64,000 nt of DNA from Chrysophaeum taylorii (lineage: Eukaryota > Sar > Pelagophyceae > Pelagomonadales > Pelagomonadaceae), in NCBI GenBank assembly GCA_029834535.1, contig JAQMWT010000376.1:1-64000 (forward strand). Reading direction: 5' to 3'. Of the stretch, positions 38,845 to 48,465 are shown piece by piece; position 1 is the stretch's first letter, and the number at the start of each line of letters is the position of its first letter. Both the position numbers and the translations under genes were made by a program. The notes below the pieces were generated by a model. That model did not search any database and was not told the DNA's origin. It saw only the letters and a program-made list of their open reading frames with translations.

Positions 38845-40062
38845 TTAGGCGGCGGGCTTGATGACGCCCGCGTCGACGAGGCGGGCTTCGAAGTCGCGGA
38901 GAAAGCGGGTGTCGGCGGGAGGGAAAGGCGTGCGCGTTGGTCGGTGCCAGAAGGGGACGGGGAGTCGGGGCTCGCCGAGGGGGTCGAAGATGGCGGCGTT
39001 GAATGCGTCGAGGACGTGGCGCTTGGAGGCGTGGACGGGGGCGTCGAAATGGAGCGGGCATACGGCGTCGAAATCGTCCCAGAGGTCGTCGGCCAGAAAG
39101 CGAGCGAGGTCGTCGGGGTATCGGTTGAGAATCGCGATGGCGAGAATAGGGGGTACCATGAGCGCCCCGCGGGCGGAGAGCGTGTCGAATGCCTGTTTCG
39201 TTTTTTGTTTCTCCGGCCAAGACCACGCGAAGAAACGACCCCAGCCCAATCGCTGGAAGTCTTCGGGAGTATCTGGGGGGAAGGCGGTCAGGATAAAGTC
39301 GAGAGCGCCCCTCAAAGAGCCGTCGGGCTCCCTGACGCGCAAGGCCCCGCACTGGAAATACAAAGCGAAGAGACATATTTTCGTCCAGCCGTCTTTGGCC
39401 GTCGCGTTCGAGAAGTCCCTCCCGTGAAACTTGATAGCGCGCGGGTCGTTAAAGTCGATGATGGCCGGCGGGGTCTCGGTAAGGCTGAGAAGCGTGTCGC
39501 AGCACAGGAGGGTCTTAGATTCTCGGTGGAAAAAAAGAAACTCTTCGAAATTAGAAATTCCGTCTTCCGACACGAAAGGTCCTAGACGCAAAAAAGGAAA
39601 TTCGTCCGGCCACGGCTGCTCGAGGAGCGGCGTGAATCGCGGGAAAAACACCCAATTCGGGAGGTTGATCGGAAACGAAAATTGCGATGGCGCGACGTAC
39701 AACGTCGCGTCGGGACGACGTCTCGCGAGAGCTATCGCGAACAGCTTGTGCTCCGTCGCCGTCGAGGGTAAAACGATCGCCGAGAGACGCTGCGTTTGCT
39801 GCTCGATCTCGCCCAGTAACTCCAACATCTCCTCGGTCGGCGCGACGGCACCGTAGCAGACGAGCTCCTCCCTAAGCCGAACGATCAACGCTCGCACCGG
39901 AACGTGGACGTAGATCGCGCCCTGTACCTGTTCCAAAGACCAAATCCCCGGTTTCACCTCCCGGGCGAGCGTGCGCCGCACCCCACGCCCGAAGGGACCA
40001 GCAGGCGTCAACCCACCCCATTCCGCGCTCAGCGCCATGGTTGTCGTCGTCACGAGCTTCAT
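38845..40062 (-). CDS. DUF4336-family protein
   Basis: 405 residues. Features of DUF4336 proteins of algae, plants and cyanobacteria: an N-terminal PGIWSLEQVQGAIYVHVPVRA block with strands of a metallo-beta-lactamase-like sandwich, IVLPSTATEHKLFAIALARR (about 100-119), DATLYVAPSQFSFPINLP, then a long C-terminal part typical of the eukaryotic versions (PFLRLGPF, GWTKICLFALYF, GWGRFFAWSWPE, AHASKRHVL-like). Biochemical role unknown; many members are predicted to be plastidial. Met at 40062 is chosen over 40161 because the extra stretch is not conserved-looking. No clear plastid signal is visible. Divergent from the hydrolase gene, 258 bp away. Confidence 0.65.
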   Translation of the reverse strand: MKLVTTTTMALSAEWGGLTPAGPFGRGVRRTLAREVKPGIWSLEQVQGAIYVHVPVRALIVRLREELVCYGAVAPTEEMLELLGEIEQQTQRLSAIVLPSTATEHKLFAIALARRRPDATLYVAPSQFSFPINLPNWVFFPRFTPLLEQPWPDEFPFLRLGPFVSEDGISNFEEFLFFHRESKTLLCCDTLLSLTETPPAIIDFNDPRAIKFHGRDFSNATAKDGWTKICLFALYFQCGALRVREPDGSLRGALDFILTAFPPDTPEDFQRLGWGRFFAWSWPEKQKTKQAFDTLSARGALMVPPILAIAILNRYPDDLARFLADDLWDDFDAVCPLHFDAPVHASKRHVLDAFNAAIFDPLGEPRLPVPFWHRPTRTPFPPADTRFLRDFEARLVDAGVIKPAA

Positions 40063-40320
40063 CTTCAATCTGAAACCGACACTGAAAAAATAACCCTTCT
40101 CGACAAACAAACAAAAAACCCCGGGGTTATTCGCCGACGACCGACCGACGAGGGGGTCCATAATAAATAATACTTAGACCTCTGTGGCGTACGAGACCCC
40201 TTCTAGCCCGAATTTTCTCTCTTTCTCTTTTTGAAGAAGAAGAAACTGGAAGAATGTTCACGACTCTATGTATGGCGAAACTATAGAATACATACTGGAT
40301 TCCGATTTTTTTTTACAATA

Positions 40321-41688
40321 ATGTATCCTAAGAAAATCAATTCGCATCCATACGAAGAGAAGTCGTCGTCGACGGAAGTGCGATTTCTGGATCTCCTCGC
40401 GCAAGAAGCATCATCTCGCGATTTTATCCAGGACAAGATCTCTGGCAACATGAAGGGGAGTCACGGGTTCTTGCTGGGGTTGGTGGTGATGCTGGCGGCA
40501 TACGATTCGGTCAAGTGGCGGCTCGCGCTGCTGGAATCCGTGGTGTTCCCGCGAACGTTGCTGTTCGGACCGACGCGCAAGTTGCTGATGGCTGGTGCCG
40601 ATCCGTTGGTGGCACACGACGAGCGCGACGCGATGGGTTTCGAGGAGGTTGTGAGCGGAATGCGGGTTCGGCACGCGTACTTAAAAAACTCGAACGATCG
40701 CCGGTTCCACGCGGCGTTCAGCGTCGAGACGTGCAAATATGGCACGGTGCCCCTCGTCTTTCTCCACGGTCACATGCAGTCGTGGTACAGCATGTCGTTG
40801 ATGATGGGAAGGCTCGCGGGTTACGGCTATTGCGGGTACGGATTTGACCTGCTCGGGTACGGCCAATCCGACGTGGATCCGGCAAAAGGGGAGTACGGCT
40901 GGAGGGAACAAGCTACCGAGTTCGCGGACCTCTTCAAATCTGATCCACGCTTTCGGCGCGTCTTCTTCGTCGCCCACGACCGCGGTTGCATCGTCGCCGA
41001 CTACCTGACCGCGCTTCGAGAAGAAGGCAAATTCGAGGTTCTCGGGTACGCGCGGTGCGAGCAGTCGTTTTTGCTCCCGCACGCGCTTCCGCGGCCGCCG
41101 CGCACAGCCATGGCCGACGACCACGTCGGCGTCGAGCTCGCCAAGGGCTCGTCCTTCGTGCTGGGCCCTCCCTTCGTCGCCTCGGGCAAAACGCACCCCG
41201 CCTTCAACGCGACCCGTTTCCGTCGCGAATTTTCGTTCCGGAACATGTGGCTCTCGACGACGATTGCCTACACGACCAACTCCATTCAGGAAGAGTGGAA
41301 CGACCTCTGTTTCGCCCACGGACACCCCGACCGCCTCGCCCCCGGCGACGAGGGCCTGGACTTCTACCACGCGCACCGCGGAATCTACGGCCACTTTGGC
41401 ATCAACAACAACAACGCCACCATAATGAACTGCCACCCCGACAACGGCGGTCTCATTGCCAACATGGTCGACCTCCCCTTGATACTTCTCCAGGGGGCTC
41501 TCGACAAGGGGATGCCGCCCTGGACCTACTTCCACGCCGCCGACGTCCTCCCAAACACCCAGCTCCGTTTTTTCAATGCCGGCTGGTTCCTCATTATTGA
41601 GATCCCGGACGACATCGCGGATGCCATCCACACCTTCATCTCCAATCACGCCAAGCTCCACTCCGTCCGCTTCCTCGACCGCAAGTGA
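40321..41688 (+). CDS. Alpha/beta hydrolase, epoxide-hydrolase/dehalogenase type, altered triad
   Basis: 455 residues. The oxyanion block VPLVFLHGHMQSWYSMSL (about 140) and nucleophile elbow RRVFFVAHDRGCIVADYL (about 212-229), with Asp220 in H-D-R-G, belong to the Asp-nucleophile group. LILLQGALDKGMPPW (about 385) holds the third-residue strand with an Asp. The catalytic His is expected in 'NAGHF--IE-P', but the sequence reads NAGWFLIIEIPDDIADAI: Trp422 takes its place. The protein may be inactive toward usual substrates, or a nearby His may substitute. A hydrophobic helix (about 46-62, FLLGLVVMLAAYDSV) suggests membrane anchoring. Met at 40321 begins the coherent frame. Confidence 0.75.
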   Translation: MYPKKINSHPYEEKSSSTEVRFLDLLAQEASSRDFIQDKISGNMKGSHGFLLGLVVMLAAYDSVKWRLALLESVVFPRTLLFGPTRKLLMAGADPLVAHDERDAMGFEEVVSGMRVRHAYLKNSNDRRFHAAFSVETCKYGTVPLVFLHGHMQSWYSMSLMMGRLAGYGYCGYGFDLLGYGQSDVDPAKGEYGWREQATEFADLFKSDPRFRRVFFVAHDRGCIVADYLTALREEGKFEVLGYARCEQSFLLPHALPRPPRTAMADDHVGVELAKGSSFVLGPPFVASGKTHPAFNATRFRREFSFRNMWLSTTIAYTTNSIQEEWNDLCFAHGHPDRLAPGDEGLDFYHAHRGIYGHFGINNNNATIMNCHPDNGGLIANMVDLPLILLQGALDKGMPPWTYFHAADVLPNTQLRFFNAGWFLIIEIPDDIADAIHTFISNHAKLHSVRFLDRK

Positions 41689-41854
41689 ACCAAGAATATT
41701 CGTATGCCACCAGGTCCACTCAAGTCTTCTGTCAGGTTGTTGTTGTTTTGGATGATTCGGAGTGCGTTCTTCCGACAAAATAGTATGCTTCCGTCGCGCT
41801 ACCTATCTAAGAGTCAAAGGGAACAGCAGCGCCGCCCGAATAGGACATCTTCTT

Positions 41855-43050
41855 TACTACTAATCGACAAATGTCTGTTTGTCTTTAAAAAGGTCGACTG
41901 CTAAGAGGTGTGTGTGTGGTGCGTGAAGGATGTGTGTGGTTTTGTTTGTTTGTCTCTAAAGGTCGACTACTAAAAAGGGGGGTGTGGTGCGTGAAGGATG
42001 TGGGTGGTTTTGTGGGGTAGGAGGGATGTGCCTGACGGGCGTAGATAAGTACGCGGGACCTAGTCGTCGGGGTCATCGCCGAGTCGTGGGGCAGGCGAAG
42101 AGCGGACCAAGGGCCCCGCCTTGGTAGGTCGTACGCATGCTGCCGCCGGGCGTATGTGCGACGAAGGGTGACGTCCTGCTGGGATCGGGCGGCCTGGGTG
42201 GGGTTCCCCGAGGCAGGCGACGACATGGGTGAGGGCGGTGGGGCACAGCGAGCCCGGTTTTCAATGCGTTGGCGGTCGATCCCCCACTCACGGTAGATGC
42301 GGCGAGTTTTTTTTGGGCCGCCTTTGCCTCTGTGAAGTTGGTGCAGCCGCTTGCCACCCAGGTTCGCGCGGCGATGCGCTCTGCGCACGTTTGGGCGAGA
42401 GGACGTGGCACGCCGCGCTGGCCTCACCGAAGGCACCAAAGACGAGGCCGGCGACGGTGCCGTAGCTATACGTAGTCGCTGTTCGACAGGGCCCAAGAAG
42501 CCAGGCGGCGGTGCTGTACCCGGCTGGGGGATGATGGCGTCGATGCCGCGGGCGCGAGCGAGGTATTCGGAGTGGACTTGCGCTGCGCGCCGATCGACAG
42601 GCGACGGGTGGGAGGGATGGGCATGGGCGGTGTATAACGAACGAACCCCAAGCGATGGTTTTGAGGTCGTAGAGTTGCTCCTTGTTGTCGAGCGTGGTGA
42701 GGATGTCTGGGACGACTTGGCGTCGGGCGAGATTGCCGCCTTGTAACGTGCAATGGCTGACGTATGGTTCTCCTGACCCCTTGTTGGTGTAGCTCGCGCG
42801 CGCTCCCATATGCTGCGGCCGCGGGACCCCCCCCCCCCCGGATGCCGAAGCGGTGGCGCGATGCATTGCACGCGGGAACCAACAACACCGTATTCTCGCG
42901 ACACCAGCCTCGGCGACGCCTGGCACTCGAAGCAAGCAAGCAACCTTAGTCCTCGATACCTTTCCCACCCACACGCAGGAACTCGCTGCGTTCTCGGTTG
43001 CCCTACTTGGCTGCGGGTGTAGGCCCCGACGGCTCCCATGCTCGGGAGAG
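41855..43050 (-). mobile_element. LINE-like retrotransposon, 5'-truncated copy C
   Basis: Minus-strand copy of the same family as 19211-19950. It contains DILTTLDNKEQLYDLKTIAW, HSEYLARARGIDAIIPQPG and GLVFGAFGEASAACHVL in more than one frame, a 3' tail with GTCGAC and (GACA)n, and ends TTTGTCGATTAGTAGTA. The tail is present twice in tandem (41880-41945 and 41950-42030), so two insertions or a tail duplication occurred. Frames are broken at least twice. The part beyond about 42770 does not match the other copies and may be older flanking repeat. Confidence 0.6.
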
Positions 43051-43057
43051 ATCCGAA

Positions 43058-43092
43058 GTTAGTTAGTTAGTTAGTTCGTTCGTTCGTTCGTC
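43058..43092 (+). repeat. TTAG/TTCG tetranucleotide repeat
   Basis: Five TTAG units switch to five TTCG units, beside the LINE copy C border. Confidence 0.9.
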
Positions 43093-43332
43093 AGGCCCCG
43101 ACCATTCGCCGCTACGAAAGAAGTCCGTGCCTGGCCGAGGTCTGATGGGTGTTTTGGCGCCAACGACGCTGCCATCCAGCGCATCCTGCGCAGGCTCTTG
43201 ATTTCAACCAAAATCGCGAGCCCGCCCCCCCTTGGCTTGAGAGGTATTTAAAACCACCCCCCCCCCCTCTTATATTATTACTAATATTAGCCGTCGAACC
43301 CTGGCGCCTAGATTCGCCTCAGGACGAAGACG

Positions 43333-44094
43333 ATGGGGAGTAACGGGCAGCGGCGACGCGTGTCGCTGGTGGCGGAGCACTACAACATCGACACCGCGAG
43401 CTTCAAGATGCGTGCGGATCCGATGTTGCACCACGACAAGAATGCCGCCCGCGATTCCCACGACGTGTTTAACCTCGTGATGCTGGTACCGGTGATCTCG
43501 CTGAACCTTATGAACTGGCGTTTCGAATGGTCGACACCGCTCCCCGCGCTCTGGCACGGGCGGTACTTCATGCCATTCTGGTGGACGACCTGCGGCTACT
43601 TCGTCGCGGACGTCGCCTTTGTAGTTTTGTGGCCGTCTTGCGTCAAGTCGCCGCGCGTCATCGTCCGCCATCACGTCTGTACTCTTGCCTACATATGTCT
43701 GCCGCTCTTCATGCCCGAGTGCCGGTGGTTAATGGGCTCGTGCATGATCGTCGAGGTCAACACTTGGCTCTTGATAGCGCGCCGTTTCTTCAACCGCGCG
43801 GGAGACGCGCCCTTCTGTTCCATAGGCGTACCCTTTACCAAATCCCTTCGCATCAAACTCATCTCCGTTGGCTTTTACCTCACTTGGTTCGTCATTCGCA
43901 TTCTCTTCTACCCCGCCCTCTTTTTCATGATTCTTACGGCCTACGAAGAGCGCACGAAACAGCTTGGCACGAGACTCAACGGACTCGCGATTGCGCCCCT
44001 CTTCCACCTCGTCTTCATCTACCTCAACTTCAAGTGGACCGTCGACCTCGTCCGCAGCAAACTCCGCAGCAGCCCCCCCGCCAAGGGTCTCTAA
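43333..44094 (+). CDS. TLC (TRAM-LAG1-CLN8) domain membrane protein
   Basis: 253 residues. Six to seven hydrophobic helices. The TLC core lies at about 75-235: TCGYFVADVAFVVLWPSC, then VIVRHHVCTLAYICLPLFM with the His pair typical of TLC domains, and SCMIVEVNTWLLIARRFF with the conserved acidic/Asn-Thr segment. TLC proteins of the ER include ceramide synthases, TRAM and lipid-sensing TMEM56/CLN8-like proteins. The Lag1 motif of ceramide synthases (HHxxxxxxDxxxx) is not complete, so a TMEM56/TLCD-like role in membrane lipids is preferred. Basic N-terminus without signal peptide; Met 43333 follows an AT-rich leader. Confidence 0.7.
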   Translation: MGSNGQRRRVSLVAEHYNIDTASFKMRADPMLHHDKNAARDSHDVFNLVMLVPVISLNLMNWRFEWSTPLPALWHGRYFMPFWWTTCGYFVADVAFVVLWPSCVKSPRVIVRHHVCTLAYICLPLFMPECRWLMGSCMIVEVNTWLLIARRFFNRAGDAPFCSIGVPFTKSLRIKLISVGFYLTWFVIRILFYPALFFMILTAYEERTKQLGTRLNGLAIAPLFHLVFIYLNFKWTVDLVRSKLRSSPPAKGL

Positions 44095-44612
44095 TGTCGT
44101 CGACGGCGTCAAGGGGGAGCTCGATTGAAGCCTCATCGTCCGTCCGTTCTCTATTCATATATTATCTCATCTCGCTGGTCCCACCCACTCGTCTTTCACT
44201 GGTCGGCGGGGGCGGCGGTATTGCGTAGCTTGTTTTCGTCGATGCCGGCTTCGAAGAGACCGAATTCTCCTCAAACTTTGCGCGCGCATCCTCCGACCAA
44301 GGTGGTCTCTCTCTCTCTAAAAGTAAGAAAGAAAGAAAGAAAGAAAGAAAGAAGCGCCCTTGACAACATGCCGGCGCCCGCCCGGGCAGCTGGTGGCAGC
44401 AGGCGGCGGCGAACCCCAGGCGGCGGCGACTACACTCCACGCCGGCGCGACGCCGTGAACAAGAGAAGCTCGACGGCGCGTACAACGTAACCCGCGCGTA
44501 TCATAATAATATCCGGACTTGTTCGGATTCGTTCAAACACGGGCATACTGCGCAAGTCTTATTATAAATATGAAGTTGGTGATTTTAGAAGGGGGGAAAA
44601 GATTCTCATCAG
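44095..44612. other. Intergenic stretch with (GAAA)n at 44325-44354; no gene decided
   Basis: A plus-strand open frame ends in a basic Arg/Gly segment (GGSRRRRTPGGGDYTPRRRD near 44400) that is protein-like but lacks a clear start. The rest shows nothing. Confidence 0.35.
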
Positions 44613-44630
44613 ATGTTTTTTGTAATAAAG

Positions 44631-46163
44631 ATGACGGTTCGACCCAGCAGCAAGTCTGTGGCACTCGCCGTGCTGACGCTGGCCAACTCCGTCAACTTCT
44701 GGCAGCGGAATTTGTTGTACGAGTTGTATTCTGCCAACTATATACCGCGCGAGTGCGCCGAGAGGTGCGAAGGTGCCCTTTTTGTGCCGCTGTGCGAAGA
44801 ATGCGAGGGCAAGTGTGCGCTATGCCAGGAATGCCGCGCCGCGCACGACGCGGCCACCTATAGCTTGCGAGACGCGGCCTGCATATCGGACCGCCAATAC
44901 GGCATCCTCGCGGGCTTCTCGTTCACTACCGTGTTTGCAGCGTCGGGCGCGATGGCCGGCACGGTCGCCGATCGCTTCGCGGACGTGCGGTGGCTCCACG
45001 CGGGTGCCGTGCTGACGTGGAGCCTGGCGACGCTCCTGGAGACCATTTCCCCGAGCTTTGAGGTCCTCGTGGCGTCCCGGGTGCTCGTTGGAATAGCGCA
45101 AGGCTTCAACGCGCCGTGCTCCTACGCCGTCATCGCGCACCACTATGCCCCCGCCGAACGCGCGACGGCCAACGGTGTGTATTCGGCCGGGACCTACGTG
45201 GGCTCGGCGTTATCCTCGCTCTCGCTGGTCGCAGCGATGATGCTGGGCTGGCGGGGAGCGACCGCGCTCGCCGTCGCGGCCGGTTTTATCGGCGCCGCAC
45301 TCCTGCGTGCGGTCGAGCGCCCGCCACGCGTCGTTCCTCCCCCGTGCGATTGCCGAGGCACCAACCTCGTCGCCGCCTGGCACCGCGTCGCCTCGAACCC
45401 GCGCCGCCTTGGCGCCGTGTACTTCGCGAGCTCGGTCCGTGCGACCGCGACCGTCTCCCTCTGGACCTACCTTCCCCTCTACTATGCGCGGGCCTTTCCA
45501 AGCTTCAAGGTCGCCTTTGCGATCTTGTACGCGGTGGGGCTCTTTGCGTGCGGCTCGTTCTCGAGCACGGCCGGTGGCATCCTCGCGGACGCGCTCGCGA
45601 GGCGCGGTCGCCGCGATGCCCGCGCGCACTTGCCCGCCCTCGGGAGCCTCGCATCGGCGCTCGCCATTGCCGCGGCCTTGTACGCGCCTTCCTTCCAAGC
45701 CTCGATAGCGGGCCTCTTCGCCTACATTCTCCTCGCCGAGTGTTGGCTTGGACCCTGCGTCGCGCTTCTCGCGAGTAACGGCGTCCCGACGCACGCCGTG
45801 GGCACCCACGTCGCGCTCCTCTTGGCCGGAAACCAGCTGGTCGCCTGCGTGGGCCCCTACCTCATCTCCAGTCTCGACGACGGCACCTCGGCCGGCCTCC
45901 GCCACCACGTCCTCCTTGTTGTCGCCGCCTTCTCTTTGGCCGCGGCCCTCGGCTTTGCGTTCGTCGGTGCCACTAGTGGCGGAGGGGACTTTCATCACGA
46001 CACCATCCCCGACAAACACGCCCCCCTCCTTCGAAGCGACGCTCCCACATTGTCCTCGCACCCCCCGAGACACCCGGCTCATGGAGGAGGAGGGTGTTCT
46101 ACTGCTACTGGGGAGGGGGGTGCGACGCCGTCCTCTCCTTCCTTCCACGCCCCAATCGTCTAA
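44631..46163 (+). CDS. Major facilitator superfamily transporter with Cys-rich first loop
   Basis: 510 residues, twelve predicted helices. Helix 1 begins about residue 10 (ALAVLTLANSVNFWQRNLLY), resembling Spinster-like and other sugar-phosphate/lipid MFS proteins. The loop between helices 1 and 2 (about 34-82) holds ten Cys in CAERCEGALFVPLCEECEGK and the following CALCQECRA. The MFS motif A-like GAMAGTVADRFADVRWL lies in loop 2-3, and GIAQGFNAPCSYAVIAHHYA in helix 4-5. The C-terminus is a Ser/His-rich tail. Start at 44631; 44613 adds six residues. Substrate cannot be told. The loop pattern suggests disulfides on the luminal or outer face. Confidence 0.75.
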   Translation: MTVRPSSKSVALAVLTLANSVNFWQRNLLYELYSANYIPRECAERCEGALFVPLCEECEGKCALCQECRAAHDAATYSLRDAACISDRQYGILAGFSFTTVFAASGAMAGTVADRFADVRWLHAGAVLTWSLATLLETISPSFEVLVASRVLVGIAQGFNAPCSYAVIAHHYAPAERATANGVYSAGTYVGSALSSLSLVAAMMLGWRGATALAVAAGFIGAALLRAVERPPRVVPPPCDCRGTNLVAAWHRVASNPRRLGAVYFASSVRATATVSLWTYLPLYYARAFPSFKVAFAILYAVGLFACGSFSSTAGGILADALARRGRRDARAHLPALGSLASALAIAAALYAPSFQASIAGLFAYILLAECWLGPCVALLASNGVPTHAVGTHVALLLAGNQLVACVGPYLISSLDDGTSAGLRHHVLLVVAAFSLAAALGFAFVGATSGGGDFHHDTIPDKHAPLLRSDAPTLSSHPPRHPAHGGGGCSTATGEGGATPSSPSFHAPIV

Positions 46164-46210
46164 TGTGCACATCGCGAGGTGGTGGTGGTGGTGGGAAGTC
46201 CATTCCACGG

Positions 46211-46253
46211 GCGAGCGAAGCGGAGCGGAGCGGAGCGGAGCGGAGCGGAGCGG
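46211..46253 (+). repeat. (GGAGC)n minisatellite
   Basis: About eight units of the pentamer, shortly after the transporter stop. Confidence 0.9.
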
Positions 46254-48465
46254 GCGACCGAGTGAGCGAGCGAGCTAGAGAGCACTCTAGCATGTACGCT
46301 GCGCACGAGACGGCGGACTCTGTCGGAGGGGTGCTCAACTGCGATTCTTCCTACTGCGATCTAGCGTTGCCCTGCAATATTCTCGGCCACCGCGTCTTGG
46401 CAACTATTTTCTTGTTCTCGTCCTATGGCTGAAAGGGGGGGGCGAGAGACTGGGAAGACGGACGATGCCTGTGCTGGTGAAGCGAGTCGCCTGATAGGCT
46501 GCGGTGGGGTACTGCGCATTCGACAACTCCCCGCCCTATTCTATTCATAGGGCGCAATGGCGCTCAATATTATGCCGGGTACTAAACGGGGTCCGTCTTT
46601 TAGAAGAGCAGCAGCAGCGACATGCACATGGATACAAGGTTGTTGACAACAACAACAACAACAACAAGTCGAGCATGACATTGACGAGCAGGACCGAGGA
46701 GTCGGGGTTGGAGGAGTACTCCTAGGCGACCTTGCTGCAAATGCTAAAATCCATAATGAAGCCTGCGCCGCGAATAATCGGCGTCGTTAACAAAGGCCCC
46801 ATTTTCGGCCCAACCATCGAGGCTTGAGGGCTGTCAATGTGGTGTTCCTGGGCGAGAAGAAATTAATTTGCAGCAAATTTATTTATTACCCCCTGGATAT
46901 GAAATGTGCTCGGATGAACTTATAACTTAGGATAGCCGCCTGGGTCCTCTCGGTATTTTGTTTGGGCATCATCACGAGGGCGCTGTCCTTCCCAAGTGTC
47001 GGCCTCGGCCACCATCGACGTGGCGACGTCAGCCACATATCCTTCTTCGCGCTGTCGCAAGAGGAAAAGTTCACATAAGAACCAGAGGCAGAAGCACAAA
47101 GCCGAACGACACAACGGACGAGGGCTGTTCCAAATCAGCAGCAAGAGCATAATACCTATGCCGACTAGAGATGGGCACACAAGAGAATGGCGGCTGCGGG
47201 CGTCGGCGACACTGCGACATATAACCCCGACGTAATATTATTATAATAAATAATAATAATGTTGTGCGCGATGTATTTATCAAAGGGTCGTCCGTCGTCG
47301 GGTTGTGGTTTTTGACATTCTCTGCTCCATTGATGATGGCATCACACGCGAGTCGATCGATGATGATTTCGACGGTAGGTGGAGTATGTGTGCGGGCCCA
47401 AGCATATCTCGCAAAGTGCGAGATTGCAACCGGAGCGCTAGCTGCATTGAACTGAGCGCGATATTGGCGGTCATCACTTCACTGGAGACAGGTCGTTATT
47501 GCTGCGGGGCATGTTGTTGTTGCCGACGACAGACCGATCAAATACAAAACCGGGACTTGCGTAACCATCTTAATGGGCACCGAAACATATCACCAAGACA
47601 ACACAGCCAGGTTGTCGTCGCTGACCAACACCTAGTACCGATCGTAGGATGTGGCCGTCCGGCGAGCGAAAAAAGTTAGGCCCTCGTGTCTCTAAACGTC
47701 TCGAGACAATGAATGCGTTATTGCAGTAGTATGGCAGGAATACGACTCATAGCATCATCCCAGCATTACCATCTTGCTTTGACAGCAATATTGGAAAAAG
47801 AGTTCAAGCCGATGTTGCTGCAGGTACTACTGCTGCACGCCAGTCGCAGCCAGCCAGCAAGTTCGGTACACAACCAGTTCGGGTGCGAGCTTTCATCAGA
47901 CACGACGCGTGATGCAAAACCAAGGGGTTGCAATGCCTGATCACAGGCGACCTGCGACCATCGCGGCAGCGAATGATCGCTTGGCGGTTTGTTTGGTGGA
48001 CGCCGAGCGCACCAGCAGCGTTTGAGGCAGTGTCGTGGTACATATTCGATTTGGGGACGCACAGCTAGCTGCGCACTTTGACGGTTTAGGAGTAAACTCA
48101 AAGGTTAGAGGGCGGAACGTGCGCTGATAAAAGCAGCTTTAGATTGGCGGGGGTGAGAGCGTCGAGCTGAAAGGAGAGTTGGGTGAGTGGGAGGAATAAC
48201 GTTGACGCACGCCGATTATTATAGGGGACGGCCAGGCGCTAGTCCGGGCGGCGCGCTTTGACGGTTAGGTCTTTCAAGTCGTCCAAACTACTGTTCGGAT
48301 TATGTTGTATCGAACCATGCGAGGCAACTACACCGTACGACGATGTCAGTTCGTGACGGCAGAATAACTCCCGCAAGTACTACTACAGTCCACCCGTGTC
48401 AGCAGTATACTGGAGGAAAAGAGCTACAGTTGTAGTATTATGATTATTGTTGCCTGTGTTTTCGG
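46254..48465. other. 2.2-kb stretch without a recognised gene
   Basis: Many short open frames on both strands with no domain or consistent codon use. An AAC repeat lies near 46648-46665 and an AT-rich ATAATAAATAATAATAATG near 47242-47260. A dispersed repeat (next entry) occupies 48085-48200. Confidence 0.5.
48085..48200 (-). repeat. Copy of the Helitron-associated repeat
   Basis: Contains GAGTAAACTCAAAGGTTAG and GCAGCTTTAGATTGGCGG, the reverse complement of 18373-18475 with scattered differences. No helicase sequence accompanies it, so it is a solo or non-autonomous piece. Confidence 0.6.

Noticed and set aside
46254-48465. Search for tRNA, 5S rRNA or snRNA genes
   Set aside because: No segment with recognisable A/B boxes or cloverleaf-forming arms could be found by eye; a covariance-model scan would be decisive.
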